From a virus: a stretch of 28,134 bases of DNA. The notes beneath the pieces were generated by a model. It saw nothing but the letters and a program-made list of their open reading frames with translations. It made no database searches and was not told where the DNA came from. Positions 6,399 to 13,572 of the stretch are shown in pieces. The position numbers were made by a program, and so were the translations under genes. Each line of letters starts with the position of its first letter. Within the stretch, counting starts at the first letter, position 1. Location: the IMG/VR virus record IMGVR_UViG_3300008266_012294, positions 1 to 28,134 of that record; one strand, given 5' to 3'.

Positions 6399-8486
6399 CT
6401 AGAAAAATTCATCATCATCACTCGTGCTATTAAGAACGGGTGGAGGTGTAGTTGGACTTTTCCAAATATCCTGTCGATTAGGATCTGATAAATTTGGATA
6501 ACGAATAGGTGTGCGAGGTTGTACAGCGATCGGTACTTGTTTGGGAGTCATGGGATAAAGCGCTTTACCTTTATCGGTTAACATCCAAACACCAAAACGA
6601 GATCCTTGTGGTTTTTGCGACTCTACAAGCCCTTTGTTTTTTGCGCGATGCATTGCAACTCTGAGTGTCGAAACTGTCGTAGAGCATCGAATAGCTAACT
6701 CATCAGCAGACATTGAGCCATCCTTTAACACTCCTAAAGCTATAGAGGTTACGTCATCATGGATTTTTCCTGATTTTGTTTCCCCCAAATAGGAAAACAC
6801 GCCCTTTTCTTTCCAGTCTTCAGTTTGATTAAATTCAAGATCTAAAAATAGCTTCTCGCTGTCCCTAGTTTTAGGCATTGTGAGCTTAAGCAAGTTGCAG
6901 TCTGGATTATCAGGGGCGGCGCTTTCTAATCTCCAGACTGCCCAAACAGGTGCAGTAATTCGCAAACTACCGCTCTCTGTTCCTGTTTTGTTAAGGTGAT
7001 GGATTAACAAGCTAGCAGCGTTATAGTTGCCTAGTAAATCACGCAGTCTATAAATTGCGTGTGCAAATTCAGCGTCATTTTCGGATATGCCACTATTTAG
7101 GGTGATGGAAGTTAATGAATCAACTACAACGAAATCAGGTTTAAACGTGTCTAGTTCCTGCTCTAATTGACGCAACATCTCAAGCCTGAAATTAGAGATG
7201 ATCCGCACATTGTCACTAAATTCTGGGAGTTGATCCGTACCCATTTCCCTAAATCTTTTGCGAGTCGTGCGATCGCTTTGATCGCCTGAAATAAACATCA
7301 CCTTGCATGATTTCATTGCAGATTCATTAAGAAAAATACTGCCCTCTCTAAGTAGTTTATGCATGAGAAACATTGCAAAAATAGACTTGCCTCGACCAGG
7401 AGAACCAGATAATAAAATCATCTCTCCGACTGCCATCATGTTAGATACCAGCCAATTAATTTCTGCATCGCCTTCATTCATGAAATCTTTAGCCGATCTG
7501 CTAACCATCGGGGCGGTATACATATCAGCCGATTTAATGGCTACGCACTTATCAAAAGATGGTTTGTCAATCTTGTGAGCTAGCCTAATATCTCTAGCTA
7601 AGGTCATCTGCCTAATAGGATCTGTCTCAGCTAACCAGTATTTGATACTTTGTTCTAGCTTTGTATTCTCATCAATATTGACATCAGGGGCGATCGCATC
7701 TCCAATGACTTCAGTTATTTTTGTGACAGCATCTTGGATGGTCTTCTTGTCTGCACCGTCATTAATCCAGTCAGCAACATCCAAACCGCCGTTGCTTGGC
7801 AAATGCCTCCAAAAGAAATTATGAGGCGGCGCTAAAAGCTGTTTTAAAGGTGTTGATTTTGCCTCAAGAGCTAATCTGGCTTTGACCATAAACTCAACTC
7901 CAGTAATGTCACGATCAGGGCATAGTACAACCCATTTGCAAGCTGAAAGTATATCAATGTGTTCTTGGCTAAAAGTTTTACCGCGAATCGTAGTGGCAAC
8001 AAAGCCCAAATCATTCAAAGCTTTCGCGCAACTTTCTCCTTCTACCAAAAATACATGACGTTCCTTGGCTGCAATTACAGCATCTTGATTGAACAAAGGA
8101 AATGATGTTTCTGGAATATCTCCTAACCCCGATCGCATGTTCCACTGACCCTCACTCCAAAGGTACGGATAAACGCCCTGTTTCTTTCCGTTGGCGTATT
8201 TCGTAACCACTTTGAGAACTGGTATACTATCCCTAGTGTAAATGTACTCAATCGTCTTGTCAGGTCGTGGAGCCTTCTCTTCTACCTTCAACTTCAAAAA
8301 TGGGAAACCTTCTTTGTCTGTTGTATCTGTCTCTTCTAAATAATCAGGCAACAGCAAAGAATCCCTTTTTAATCTAGTGCAAAGCACTCTAGAAGTATCA
8401 CCCGATCCAATGGTGTAACACCAATCAGTTTTGTGGCATACAGGGCATGGGTTAGACTTTGAGACCCTTATTCCTTCAGATAGCAT
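6399..8486 (-). CDS. Bifunctional TOPRIM primase / RecA-fold replicative helicase
   Basis: About 695 aa from the ATG at 8486 (an in-frame TTG at 8519 adds 11). In the longer numbering: zinc ribbon CPVC...C...C at 25-47, TOPRIM elements FLVEGE (157-162) and CPDRD (200-204), Walker A GSPGRGKS (372-379), Walker B FVVVDS (463-468), helicase motif SLLIHHLNKTG near 503-513, and a winged-helix-like C-terminus (SMSADELAIRCSTTVSTLRVA). It should prime and unwind DNA at the phage fork. The last residues, TSDDDEFF, resemble an SSB-type acidic/aromatic tip. It is the third gene behind the promoter at 9212-9240. Confidence 0.9.
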   Translation of the reverse strand: MLSEGIRVSKSNPCPVCHKTDWCYTIGSGDTSRVLCTRLKRDSLLLPDYLEETDTTDKEGFPFLKLKVEEKAPRPDKTIEYIYTRDSIPVLKVVTKYANGKKQGVYPYLWSEGQWNMRSGLGDIPETSFPLFNQDAVIAAKERHVFLVEGESCAKALNDLGFVATTIRGKTFSQEHIDILSACKWVVLCPDRDITGVEFMVKARLALEAKSTPLKQLLAPPHNFFWRHLPSNGGLDVADWINDGADKKTIQDAVTKITEVIGDAIAPDVNIDENTKLEQSIKYWLAETDPIRQMTLARDIRLAHKIDKPSFDKCVAIKSADMYTAPMVSRSAKDFMNEGDAEINWLVSNMMAVGEMILLSGSPGRGKSIFAMFLMHKLLREGSIFLNESAMKSCKVMFISGDQSDRTTRKRFREMGTDQLPEFSDNVRIISNFRLEMLRQLEQELDTFKPDFVVVDSLTSITLNSGISENDAEFAHAIYRLRDLLGNYNAASLLIHHLNKTGTESGSLRITAPVWAVWRLESAAPDNPDCNLLKLTMPKTRDSEKLFLDLEFNQTEDWKEKGVFSYLGETKSGKIHDDVTSIALGVLKDGSMSADELAIRCSTTVSTLRVAMHRAKNKGLVESQKPQGSRFGVWMLTDKGKALYPMTPKQVPIAVQPRTPIRYPNLSDPNRQDIWKSPTTPPPVLNSTSDDDEFF

Positions 8487-8616
8487 TCTTCTTTTTCTCC
8501 GCGATTTTCTCAGATTCAATCAAAAGTTTATCCACGATCTTACTGCTAGTTTTTGTGTAAGGCAGTGAGGTAATAATGCTAGCAGTAATGTCTATTGCTG
8601 TTTTTTTAATGCTCAT
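8476..8616 (-). CDS. Small protein upstream of primase-helicase
   Basis: A 46-aa reading frame (MSIKKTAIDITASIITSLPY ... EKIAEKKKNAI). Its ATG forms an ATGA overlap with the upstream stop, and its end overlaps the primase-helicase start by 11 bases, so it looks translationally coupled to both. The C-terminus is strongly basic. No known family. Confidence 0.5.
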   Translation of the reverse strand: MSIKKTAIDITASIITSLPYTKTSSKIVDKLLIESEKIAEKKKNAI

Positions 8617-9044
8617 GCTTTTACCCCTGCTTCAGCGATCGCACGTTCAAGGGCTTCAATTGCAAAGCTAAGCAAATTATCGCGCCATCCCATACCATCC
8701 AGTGATATAGAAATATCTGTAAAGCGCAGCACTGAGTTAGCCTGAATCAATATGGTTTTGTCAATCCAATCATGAATAAGAGCGTCGGCAATGCTATTAG
8801 GGAAAACAGGAAGATCGTAAGGAAACAATCCTTTATATTCGCGCCAATCTAGATTGAACTGAGCTTCACCGTAACCATACTCAAGGGTTAAATACTTTAC
8901 CGTGTCTAACACGTAGCCAATAAAACGCTCAAAATCTTGCCTATACTCGTCACTGTGGATAGTTCTTAGTGCTAGTTCGCTGGTTGAACGATTAGCTTGG
9001 AATATAGTGATTTGTTGCTTAGTGGCTTGATCTAATACACTCAC
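8613..9044 (-). CDS. Hypothetical phage protein
   Basis: A 143-aa protein with a GTG start in a GTGA overlap with the upstream RHH gene. It has helical segments (ERFIGYVLDTVKYLTLEYGYG and LLSFAIEALERAIAEAG) and several Trp/Tyr residues. No recognised domain. It sits between a DNA-binding protein and the primase-helicase, so a replication-accessory role is possible. Confidence 0.55.
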   Translation of the reverse strand: MSVLDQATKQQITIFQANRSTSELALRTIHSDEYRQDFERFIGYVLDTVKYLTLEYGYGEAQFNLDWREYKGLFPYDLPVFPNSIADALIHDWIDKTILIQANSVLRFTDISISLDGMGWRDNLLSFAIEALERAIAEAGVKA

Positions 9045-9187
9045 GCCGCCACCTCAGACTTAGCGATCGCCGCTTTTAAAATACGAGTGACATAGACTTT
9101 GAGAGTTCTTTCTTCTTTGTCTGCAAGCTCTTTGAGAGTCTTTTTTAGATCCTCTTCAACTTCGACAATTAACTGTACTTGTGCCAT
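9041..9187 (-). CDS. Small ribbon-helix-helix DNA-binding protein
   Basis: A 48-aa protein: MAQVQLIVEVEEDLKKTLKE, then LADKEERTLKVYVTRILKAA. The pattern is beta strand, helix, turn, helix, as in Arc/CopG/MetJ-type RHH regulators, which dimerise and bind operators. An AGGT ribosome binding site precedes the ATG, and a canonical promoter lies 25 bases upstream. As first gene of the replication operon it probably regulates that operon. The family call is from pattern and size. Confidence 0.7.
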   Translation of the reverse strand: MAQVQLIVEVEEDLKKTLKELADKEERTLKVYVTRILKAAIAKSEVAA

Positions 9188-9211
9188 GTAAATACCTAAC
9201 TCATATTAGAA

Positions 9212-9240
9212 AGTATAGGCGATTATAAGTACTATGTAAA
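9212..9240 (-). promoter_or_regulatory. Promoter of the replication operon
   Basis: On the minus strand TTTACA (9235-9240), a 17-base spacer and TATACT (9212-9217) make a near-consensus sigma-70-type promoter. The RHH gene starts 25 bases downstream, followed by the primase-helicase. Confidence 0.7.
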
Positions 9241-9308
9241 GCATTGCTTCCAAATGATTTTGACGATTATCATAAGCAAAACTATATACATCAAATCCAT
9301 AATCCCAA

Positions 9309-9338
9309 CCCCGCAAAGCATAGATAATTCTCTATGCG
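9309..9338. repeat. CCCGCAAAGCATAGA hairpin element, copy 2
   Basis: The same CCCGCAAAGCATAGA core as at 4834, six bases, then TCTATGCG. GCATAGA and TCTATGC pair perfectly (7 bp). It sits on the far side of the terminator at 9348-9376 and before the promoter at 9212-9240. Confidence 0.6.
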
Positions 9339-9347
9339 TGGCGACAC

Positions 9348-9376
9348 AAAAAAGCTGCTTAGATAGCAGCTTTTTT
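9348..9376. terminator. Intrinsic terminator, bidirectional
   Basis: AAAAAAGCTGCT and AGCAGCTTTTTT form a perfect 12-bp inverted repeat with a five-base loop, and on either strand the stem ends in T-residues. It lies just after the stop of the minus-strand gene at 9383. Confidence 0.9.
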
Positions 9377-9382
9377 GATTCA

Positions 9383-9679
9383 TTAATACTTCCAAATATT
9401 ATTTAATACTTCTTGGGTGATCCAATATGAGTCACCTTCAGTTATCCTTTCTGACTCTGTTTTAGCAACATAGCCAGACGGCTTCATCCACTTGGATGTT
9501 TCTGAAGCTCTAAACCATGTGTCTGGCGTTTGCCAATGGCAAGAAGCTACTTCTTGCTTTACGATTTCTGCATTAGTAATCTTGGAAGCTCTAGCGTCGC
9601 CGCTCCCCCATTTACTGCCCTTAAGCATTTGGGGTTTAGACGAAGCGAGTATTTCGATTTTCCAGTTTTCGTTAATCAT
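9383..9679 (-). CDS. Hypothetical phage protein
   Basis: A 98-aa soluble protein with many Trp residues (SKWGSGDARASK, CHWQTPDTWFRASETSKWMKPSGY). No domain recognised. It is the last gene of the transcript that begins near 10698 and ends at the terminator at 9348-9376, and it overlaps the upstream gene (ATGA-type). Confidence 0.55.
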   Translation of the reverse strand: MINENWKIEILASSKPQMLKGSKWGSGDARASKITNAEIVKQEVASCHWQTPDTWFRASETSKWMKPSGYVAKTESERITEGDSYWITQEVLNNIWKY

Positions 9680-9996
9680 TTTTTCTCTCCATTTATATTT
9701 AATTTCCGTTCAACCTTTGCAACAACTTGCCTGATGTTCTCAGGATCGCGCGCTAACTTTTCGGCTGTTGCGATGACCTTGCGATCGCATTCGATCCAAG
9801 CTGTGTATATCTCCCATTGCAAGGGAGTAATCCCAAAATACTTAAGCACAATTGCTTGGATTGAGTGCGATGCGTTGTCACCAATAGCGGCGATCGCATC
9901 TCCTAAGATCGGGCTAAAACAGTAGGAATATGTCTTAGCCTTTATTTCGGGCGGTTTCTTAGGTCTACCGCCCCCGTGGTTGCCTCCTCTAGGCAT
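9676..9996 (-). CDS. Putative DNA-binding protein with AT-hook-like N-terminus
   Basis: A 106-aa protein. MPRGGNHGGGRPKKPPEIKAK resembles the Gly/Arg-rich, GRPKK-containing start of phage DNA-binding and small-terminase-like proteins. The C-terminus RKVIATAEKLARDPENIRQVVAKVERKL could form a helix-turn-helix. The exact family is unknown. It overlaps both neighbours. Confidence 0.55.
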   Translation of the reverse strand: MPRGGNHGGGRPKKPPEIKAKTYSYCFSPILGDAIAAIGDNASHSIQAIVLKYFGITPLQWEIYTAWIECDRKVIATAEKLARDPENIRQVVAKVERKLNINGEKK

Positions 9997-10666
9997 CTAC
10001 TTGATTCCAATCGTAATCAAATTCAGCGTAAGCTTCATTAAATCCTCTAACAGTTGGATAAAATTCATCCCCTGTTAGAGGATTCAAAACGATAGCAGAT
10101 CCATCAGACATAAAATGAACTGTCAATGGGATATTGCCATCCGATGGATAGTGATCAGCGATCCACACTTCTTGGATAGTAACCCTTTCCTTTAAAAACT
10201 CCCATTCATAAGCTGACAAGGCATCATCTGTGCCTATTTTTAGAAGCACTTCAATATTAAATCGCTCCCTGATCAGAGGGGTTTCCTCTATCCCCTCAAT
10301 GTATGTCTCGTCAACCCAATCAGACGAGGCGGGATCTAGCTTGTTGTTTCCGAACTCGTCTTCCCAGCATTTAACAGTTGTGGAGATTGCTTTTTCCAAG
10401 AGTTGACGCTGTGTAGCGTCAACTCCCGAAAGAAGTGGAGCTACATGAAAGGACAATTCCATACAGCTTTCTTGCCAATCTTCAAACGCTTCGACGGGCT
10501 CAATCCCGTGATCCTCTAACAAAGCAAGGAGTTGATATACCCCCTCCTCGTTGATAGTGTAGGGAATGCTGGAGATCTTCAGACTATCCTCATCAACAAA
10601 AATATCTGTTGATACAGACCACGAAGGGTCTTCGCCGCATTCAAGATCAAGATTACCTAGTAGCAT
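9989..10666 (-). CDS. Acidic hypothetical protein
   Basis: A 225-aa protein very rich in Asp/Glu and poor in Lys/Arg, with an N-terminal DLECGEDPSWSV and a C-terminal aromatic acidic stretch (FNEAYAEFDYDWNQVDA). The segment VYQLLALLEDHGIEPVEAFEDW looks helical. Strong acidity recalls DNA-mimic or anti-defence proteins, but there is no specific match. It is expressed from a strong operator-bearing promoter of its own, directly after the terminator of the Cas-like cassette. Confidence 0.6.
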   Translation of the reverse strand: MLLGNLDLECGEDPSWSVSTDIFVDEDSLKISSIPYTINEEGVYQLLALLEDHGIEPVEAFEDWQESCMELSFHVAPLLSGVDATQRQLLEKAISTTVKCWEDEFGNNKLDPASSDWVDETYIEGIEETPLIRERFNIEVLLKIGTDDALSAYEWEFLKERVTIQEVWIADHYPSDGNIPLTVHFMSDGSAIVLNPLTGDEFYPTVRGFNEAYAEFDYDWNQVDA

Positions 10667-10688
10667 TGCTTTGTTCCTTTGTTTAACT

Positions 10689-10726
10689 CAATAACCTATT
10701 ATTGATCGACCTATAGGTTTTGTCAA
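10689..10726 (-). promoter_or_regulatory. Promoter with two palindromic operators
   Basis: On the minus strand TTGACA (10721-10726), a 17-base spacer and AATAAT (10698-10703). The perfect palindrome ACCTATAGGT (10709-10718) sits in the spacer, and CAATAA/TTATTG (10689-10704) covers the -10. A repressor bound at either would block transcription of the acidic-protein gene. The regulator is not identified. Confidence 0.75.
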
Positions 10727-10754
10727 TAGCAAAACCAAACTATTTTTATAGACA

Positions 10755-10782
10755 CAAAAAAGCCGTCGCGAGTGCAACGGCT
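10755..10782 (-). terminator. Intrinsic terminator after the cas6-type gene
   Basis: Read on the minus strand, AGCCGT, a ten-base loop, ACGGCT, then TTTTTT. It lies about 60 bases after the stop of the Cas6-type gene and closes the Cas-like block. Confidence 0.8.
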
Positions 10783-10841
10783 GGGGAATGCGAAGTAGTC
10801 ACTCTATTTTAAGCGATCGCTCCGCCGAGTGATTTTGTTAT

Positions 10842-11423
10842 TTATTCAAAAAACCCGCATCCTAGATGTTTGCGACCTCCCAACCCTTTCTCTTGTAATA
10901 TTAAAGACTCGTTAGGGCGCAAATCTGAAAACATTACAGGGTATACAGCACACGGTTGCTTTTTAATAATTAGCTGCTCTTTGCGCCCTATTGTTGGCAG
11001 TGTATTAATATCAAACTTTGCTAGTTGCTTACCTAGCGACACCGCAAACCTAGTAAGATCGGGTTCACGATTGTTGTCGGTTTTAATTGATACCCAAGCC
11101 GCTAGATTCTCTTGAGATTTTAGCTCTGTGCCATTAACCAGCTTGAGTTTAATCAACTCTTTGCCTAAATGGATTTGACAATCAAAAAGCATCGTTAGCT
11201 CTGTAATTAAATCTTTGGAGCAACGTAGCCTTATAGTGCTTTGAGTTAAACGTAATGTGCGATCGTCAAAAATATTTGTGTTACTGATTCTACCGATCGC
11301 CCACTCAGGGTTATCTTTGAGCTTAGGAGCTAATCCCGTCAAAGCAGAATAGAGACAGTAATGGTAGTTTCTAGGGATTAAAGAGCCTTCAATACTGAAA
11401 AGAAATTCTACGAAGTTACTCAC
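10842..11423 (-). CDS. cas6: Cas6-type CRISPR RNA endoribonuclease
   Basis: A 193-aa RAMP protein. The C-terminus LILQEKGLGGRKHLGCGFFE is the Gly-rich loop of Cas6, in the form known from Cas6/Cmx6 (I-MYXAN-type) proteins (SxRLQExGLGGRRHMGCGxF). The N-terminal NYHYCLYSALTGLAP also fits that family (DHGYxLYxALSRLxP). His21 and His186 are candidate catalytic residues. Cas6 cuts CRISPR repeat RNA at the base of a stem-loop. It has a GTG start with AAAGGA upstream. It is separated from the csf-like genes by 260 bases with a stable hairpin, so it may be transcribed separately. No array is present, so its RNA substrate is unknown. Confidence 0.85.
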   Translation of the reverse strand: MSNFVEFLFSIEGSLIPRNYHYCLYSALTGLAPKLKDNPEWAIGRISNTNIFDDRTLRLTQSTIRLRCSKDLITELTMLFDCQIHLGKELIKLKLVNGTELKSQENLAAWVSIKTDNNREPDLTRFAVSLGKQLAKFDINTLPTIGRKEQLIIKKQPCAVYPVMFSDLRPNESLILQEKGLGGRKHLGCGFFE

Positions 11424-11552
11424 GATCTTTTATTCCTTTGGTATTTGTGTATTTCTTCAATTCCGCATGACTTTCTTATGTGACGGTTTTTGATAATGGT
11501 AAAATAATAGACTAGCCGAAGAATTTAAGCGTAACGATTAAATACTAAATAA

Positions 11553-11593
11553 GCGTCGCCTGCCTTTGTTGGAGAGAAGCAGACAGGCGACGC
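11553..11593. repeat. Stable hairpin between Coq4-like and Cas6-type genes
   Basis: GCGTCGCCTG and CAGGCGACGC are a perfect 10-bp inverted repeat around 21 bases. On the minus strand it is followed by TTATTTAGTATTT, so it could be a weak terminator or attenuator. A structured RNA substrate of the neighbouring Cas6 is also conceivable. I saw no second copy in the window. Confidence 0.6.
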
Positions 11594-11683
11594 GAAGTGT
11601 GTTGTAAAGAAAAGCTTCTCCGCTTTATTTTAGCACTGCCAAAAGGATAGCCAGCATCTTTAAGAACTAACGCTTCAAAACCG

Positions 11684-12216
11684 TTAGGGGCGGCGCAAAG
11701 GTAGCACTGCATATTTGTTTCTTACTTCTTCTAAAGGTAAATTAAGATCGTGTTGCCATTGCCAATTTTCAAACAACGAGGCGGCATTAGCGCCAATATT
11801 CCAAGCTTTAGCAAGATTCGCAGCATCAATGCAATCCGTTTTGTCACTCAAAAAGATTTCAAGCTGTTCCAATAAAAGGATTGGGGCTGGTGATTTATGA
11901 AGCATTCCACTTTCAAAAGCGATGATCTCCATCTCTCCCCTTTGAGTGGTATCAGCACCTAAAAGAACATGATGCAAATCATGGATAATGATGTAGTTAG
12001 CAGGAAAAAGAGATGCTTCGGTATTAGGCGTTGGCACTGATTCAGATTGATAATATTCGGCTAGATGCTCACCTAAACTATCAGGAATAGGATTGTTGAT
12101 TGCATCAAGAAATAATGCAATAGACTCCTTGTCAGGATTTAAGCCAGCATTGATATAGGCTTTTAATCCAGTTGGCTAAATAAATTACGGTCCGTCAAAA
12201 AGTTAGCGAGTTCCAT
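11684..12216 (-). pseudogene. Coq4-family protein gene, reading frame shifted near the 5' end
   Basis: The intact part carries HDLHHVLLGADTTQRGE, an exact fit to the Coq4 metal motif H-D-x2-H-x11-E, and the Coq4-like C-terminus AWNIGANAASLF...LPLEEVR. The natural start is the ATG at 12216, with GGAG eight bases upstream, inside the end of the CysH-like gene (14-base overlap). That frame reads MELANFLTDRNLFSQLD then stops at 12163. The Coq4 frame is open from 12175 and needs a -1 shift within about a dozen bases. A GTG at 12037 would give a shorter protein. Explanations are a one-base deletion, a sequencing error or frameshifting. Coq4 proteins act in ubiquinone biosynthesis in other organisms; the role here is unknown. 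Confidence 0.7.
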
Positions 12217-12898
12217 TTTTATTCTCCAAAAAATGATTAAGTTTAGGATTGTTTTTTTTAATGTTTTCTTTTTGGGTTTCAACCAAAGAATGATTTATTG
12301 AGAACCAAAAAGAAGCATGAGGATTAGTGCGATCGCTATATTTGTAAGCATCTAAATATGGTAGATCATGCAAACAAGTATAAGCCCAAATGTCTTCAGT
12401 TTGCCAATAAGCCAAGGGAAAGCATCGCCATAAATTATCGCTTTTATATTGATGGATTACCCCATAATGTTTAATTGCACTGCGCCTTTTTTTACTTTCT
12501 TGCGCCCTAACCCCAACTAAAGCAACTTTGAACTTAGGATCTATAGTTGCCTGTATGCGATCGCGCACGGTATCAGGGGTAAAAGCCCATTCTGGTAATG
12601 CTATCAACTCTTGATAATTGGTAGGAAATTTACTGCGATAAGTTGCAATCACTTCAGGAAAATTAGAAACAAGCCCTGTAGCTGACTCAATACTGCCATA
12701 GTGAAAAGCCAAAATATCAGGACAAATCGACTGCACTAAATGAAGCATTACGACTGAATCTTTACCCCATGACACCGCAACATAAGAAGGAGCGATCGCT
12801 AAAGCCTCTCGAATAATCTCTTTAGCTTTCTCAACTTTGCGCTTAAATGTTGGCAGTGTCGCATGAGCTAAAAAAGCATCGCGTTCTATTCTCTCCAT
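12203..12898 (-). CDS. CysH-like PP-loop protein of a type IV-like Cas locus
   Basis: A 231-aa PP-loop ATPase-type protein of the PAPS-reductase/DndC superfamily. The PP-loop is VSWGKDS at 42-48; GVRAQESKKRR at 129-139 and YWQTEDIWAY at 164-173 are the other family motifs. The catalytic Cys near the C-terminus of true PAPS reductases (ECGxH) is not visible, so sulphate assimilation is unlikely. CysH-like genes are a known companion of type IV-B CRISPR loci, with unknown function. The start overlaps the csf3-like gene by 13 bases and the end overlaps the Coq4-like gene by 14, so it is integral to the cassette. Confidence 0.85.
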   Translation of the reverse strand: MERIERDAFLAHATLPTFKRKVEKAKEIIREALAIAPSYVAVSWGKDSVVMLHLVQSICPDILAFHYGSIESATGLVSNFPEVIATYRSKFPTNYQELIALPEWAFTPDTVRDRIQATIDPKFKVALVGVRAQESKKRRSAIKHYGVIHQYKSDNLWRCFPLAYWQTEDIWAYTCLHDLPYLDAYKYSDRTNPHASFWFSINHSLVETQKENIKKNNPKLNHFLENKNGTR

Positions 12899-13572
12899 AC
12901 ATTATCCGTTGGCATATAGCACATAGTTCTATTGGATTGCACAAAATACGGTGTTCGCCACCCCCAGTTCATCATATTGATAGATTGAGGTTGTGGAATC
13001 ATATTAATTGGCATTGGTCGGGCTAAACTATCACCTCTCCACAAATGCCAATCATGCTCAAAAGGAAGTACTTCCCATTTGTGTACCTGTCCGCAACCTT
13101 GCGATCGCTTCTTGCCAAGGTTTGTAACATTTAGAATTAGTTCGCTAATCTTGTCAGCATTGCCAATCGCAAACCAGTGTATAGTCTGCATTTCGCGATC
13201 ATATCGTGGTAAATCATAGGCTTTAAAATGCCCTTGCGAACTATCAACCTTAGCTTTCTTTTTACCCCAATCAAGGTGTAGTTCTTGCTTGTCCCATCGC
13301 TTACGGTAACGCTGAGTTTGTTGATGATTTTCGATGTAGTGTGGTGAACTCACGGCCCAATACCACTCGCCTTTGAGCGTCTTCCGAGCGATCGGCATTT
13401 CATCAAAAATCAAGGGCAGATTCTTTTCAGCATCCGCAGCCGTTGGATTAGGCGTGATTAGCCCTAATTGGTCTAACAATTGATACTCAATCAGAGCATC
13501 GAAGCTAGGGGACCAGTCATCATAGGCAACTAGCGGCGTTGCCATGTGTGCGATTATTTGGAGGTTATCCAT
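12886..13572 (-). CDS. csf3: Csf3-like (Cas5-group) RAMP protein
   Basis: A 228-aa RAMP protein. The Gly-rich segment LGKKRSQGCGQVHKWEV (152-168) matches the Csf3 pattern (IGKRRxQGxGxVxxWxV), and MATPLVAYDDWSPSFDALIEY fits the N-terminal RRM region. Csf3 is the Cas5-like subunit that caps the 5' end of the guide RNA in type IV complexes. The gene starts 8 bases inside the csf2-like gene. The Csf3 assignment is by motif and position. Confidence 0.8.
   Translation of the reverse strand: MDNLQIIAHMATPLVAYDDWSPSFDALIEYQLLDQLGLITPNPTAADAEKNLPLIFDEMPIARKTLKGEWYWAVSSPHYIENHQQTQRYRKRWDKQELHLDWGKKKAKVDSSQGHFKAYDLPRYDREMQTIHWFAIGNADKISELILNVTNLGKKRSQGCGQVHKWEVLPFEHDWHLWRGDSLARPMPINMIPQPQSINMMNWGWRTPYFVQSNRTMCYMPTDNVWRE

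Noticed and set aside
6352-6486. A 44-codon plus-strand frame starting MKKILVSLIFML, signal-peptide-like
   Set aside because: It lies antisense to the end of the primase-helicase, has no ribosome binding site, and its second half reads through the other gene's coding sequence.
9492-9925. Plus-strand frames with hydrophobic segments opposite the 9383-9996 genes
   Set aside because: They have no ribosome binding sites and are antisense to two overlapping genes with coherent coding sequence and operon spacing.
12203-12898. The CysH-like gene as a sulphate-assimilation PAPS reductase
   Set aside because: It lacks the C-terminal catalytic cysteine motif and is locked by overlaps into an operon of csf-like genes.
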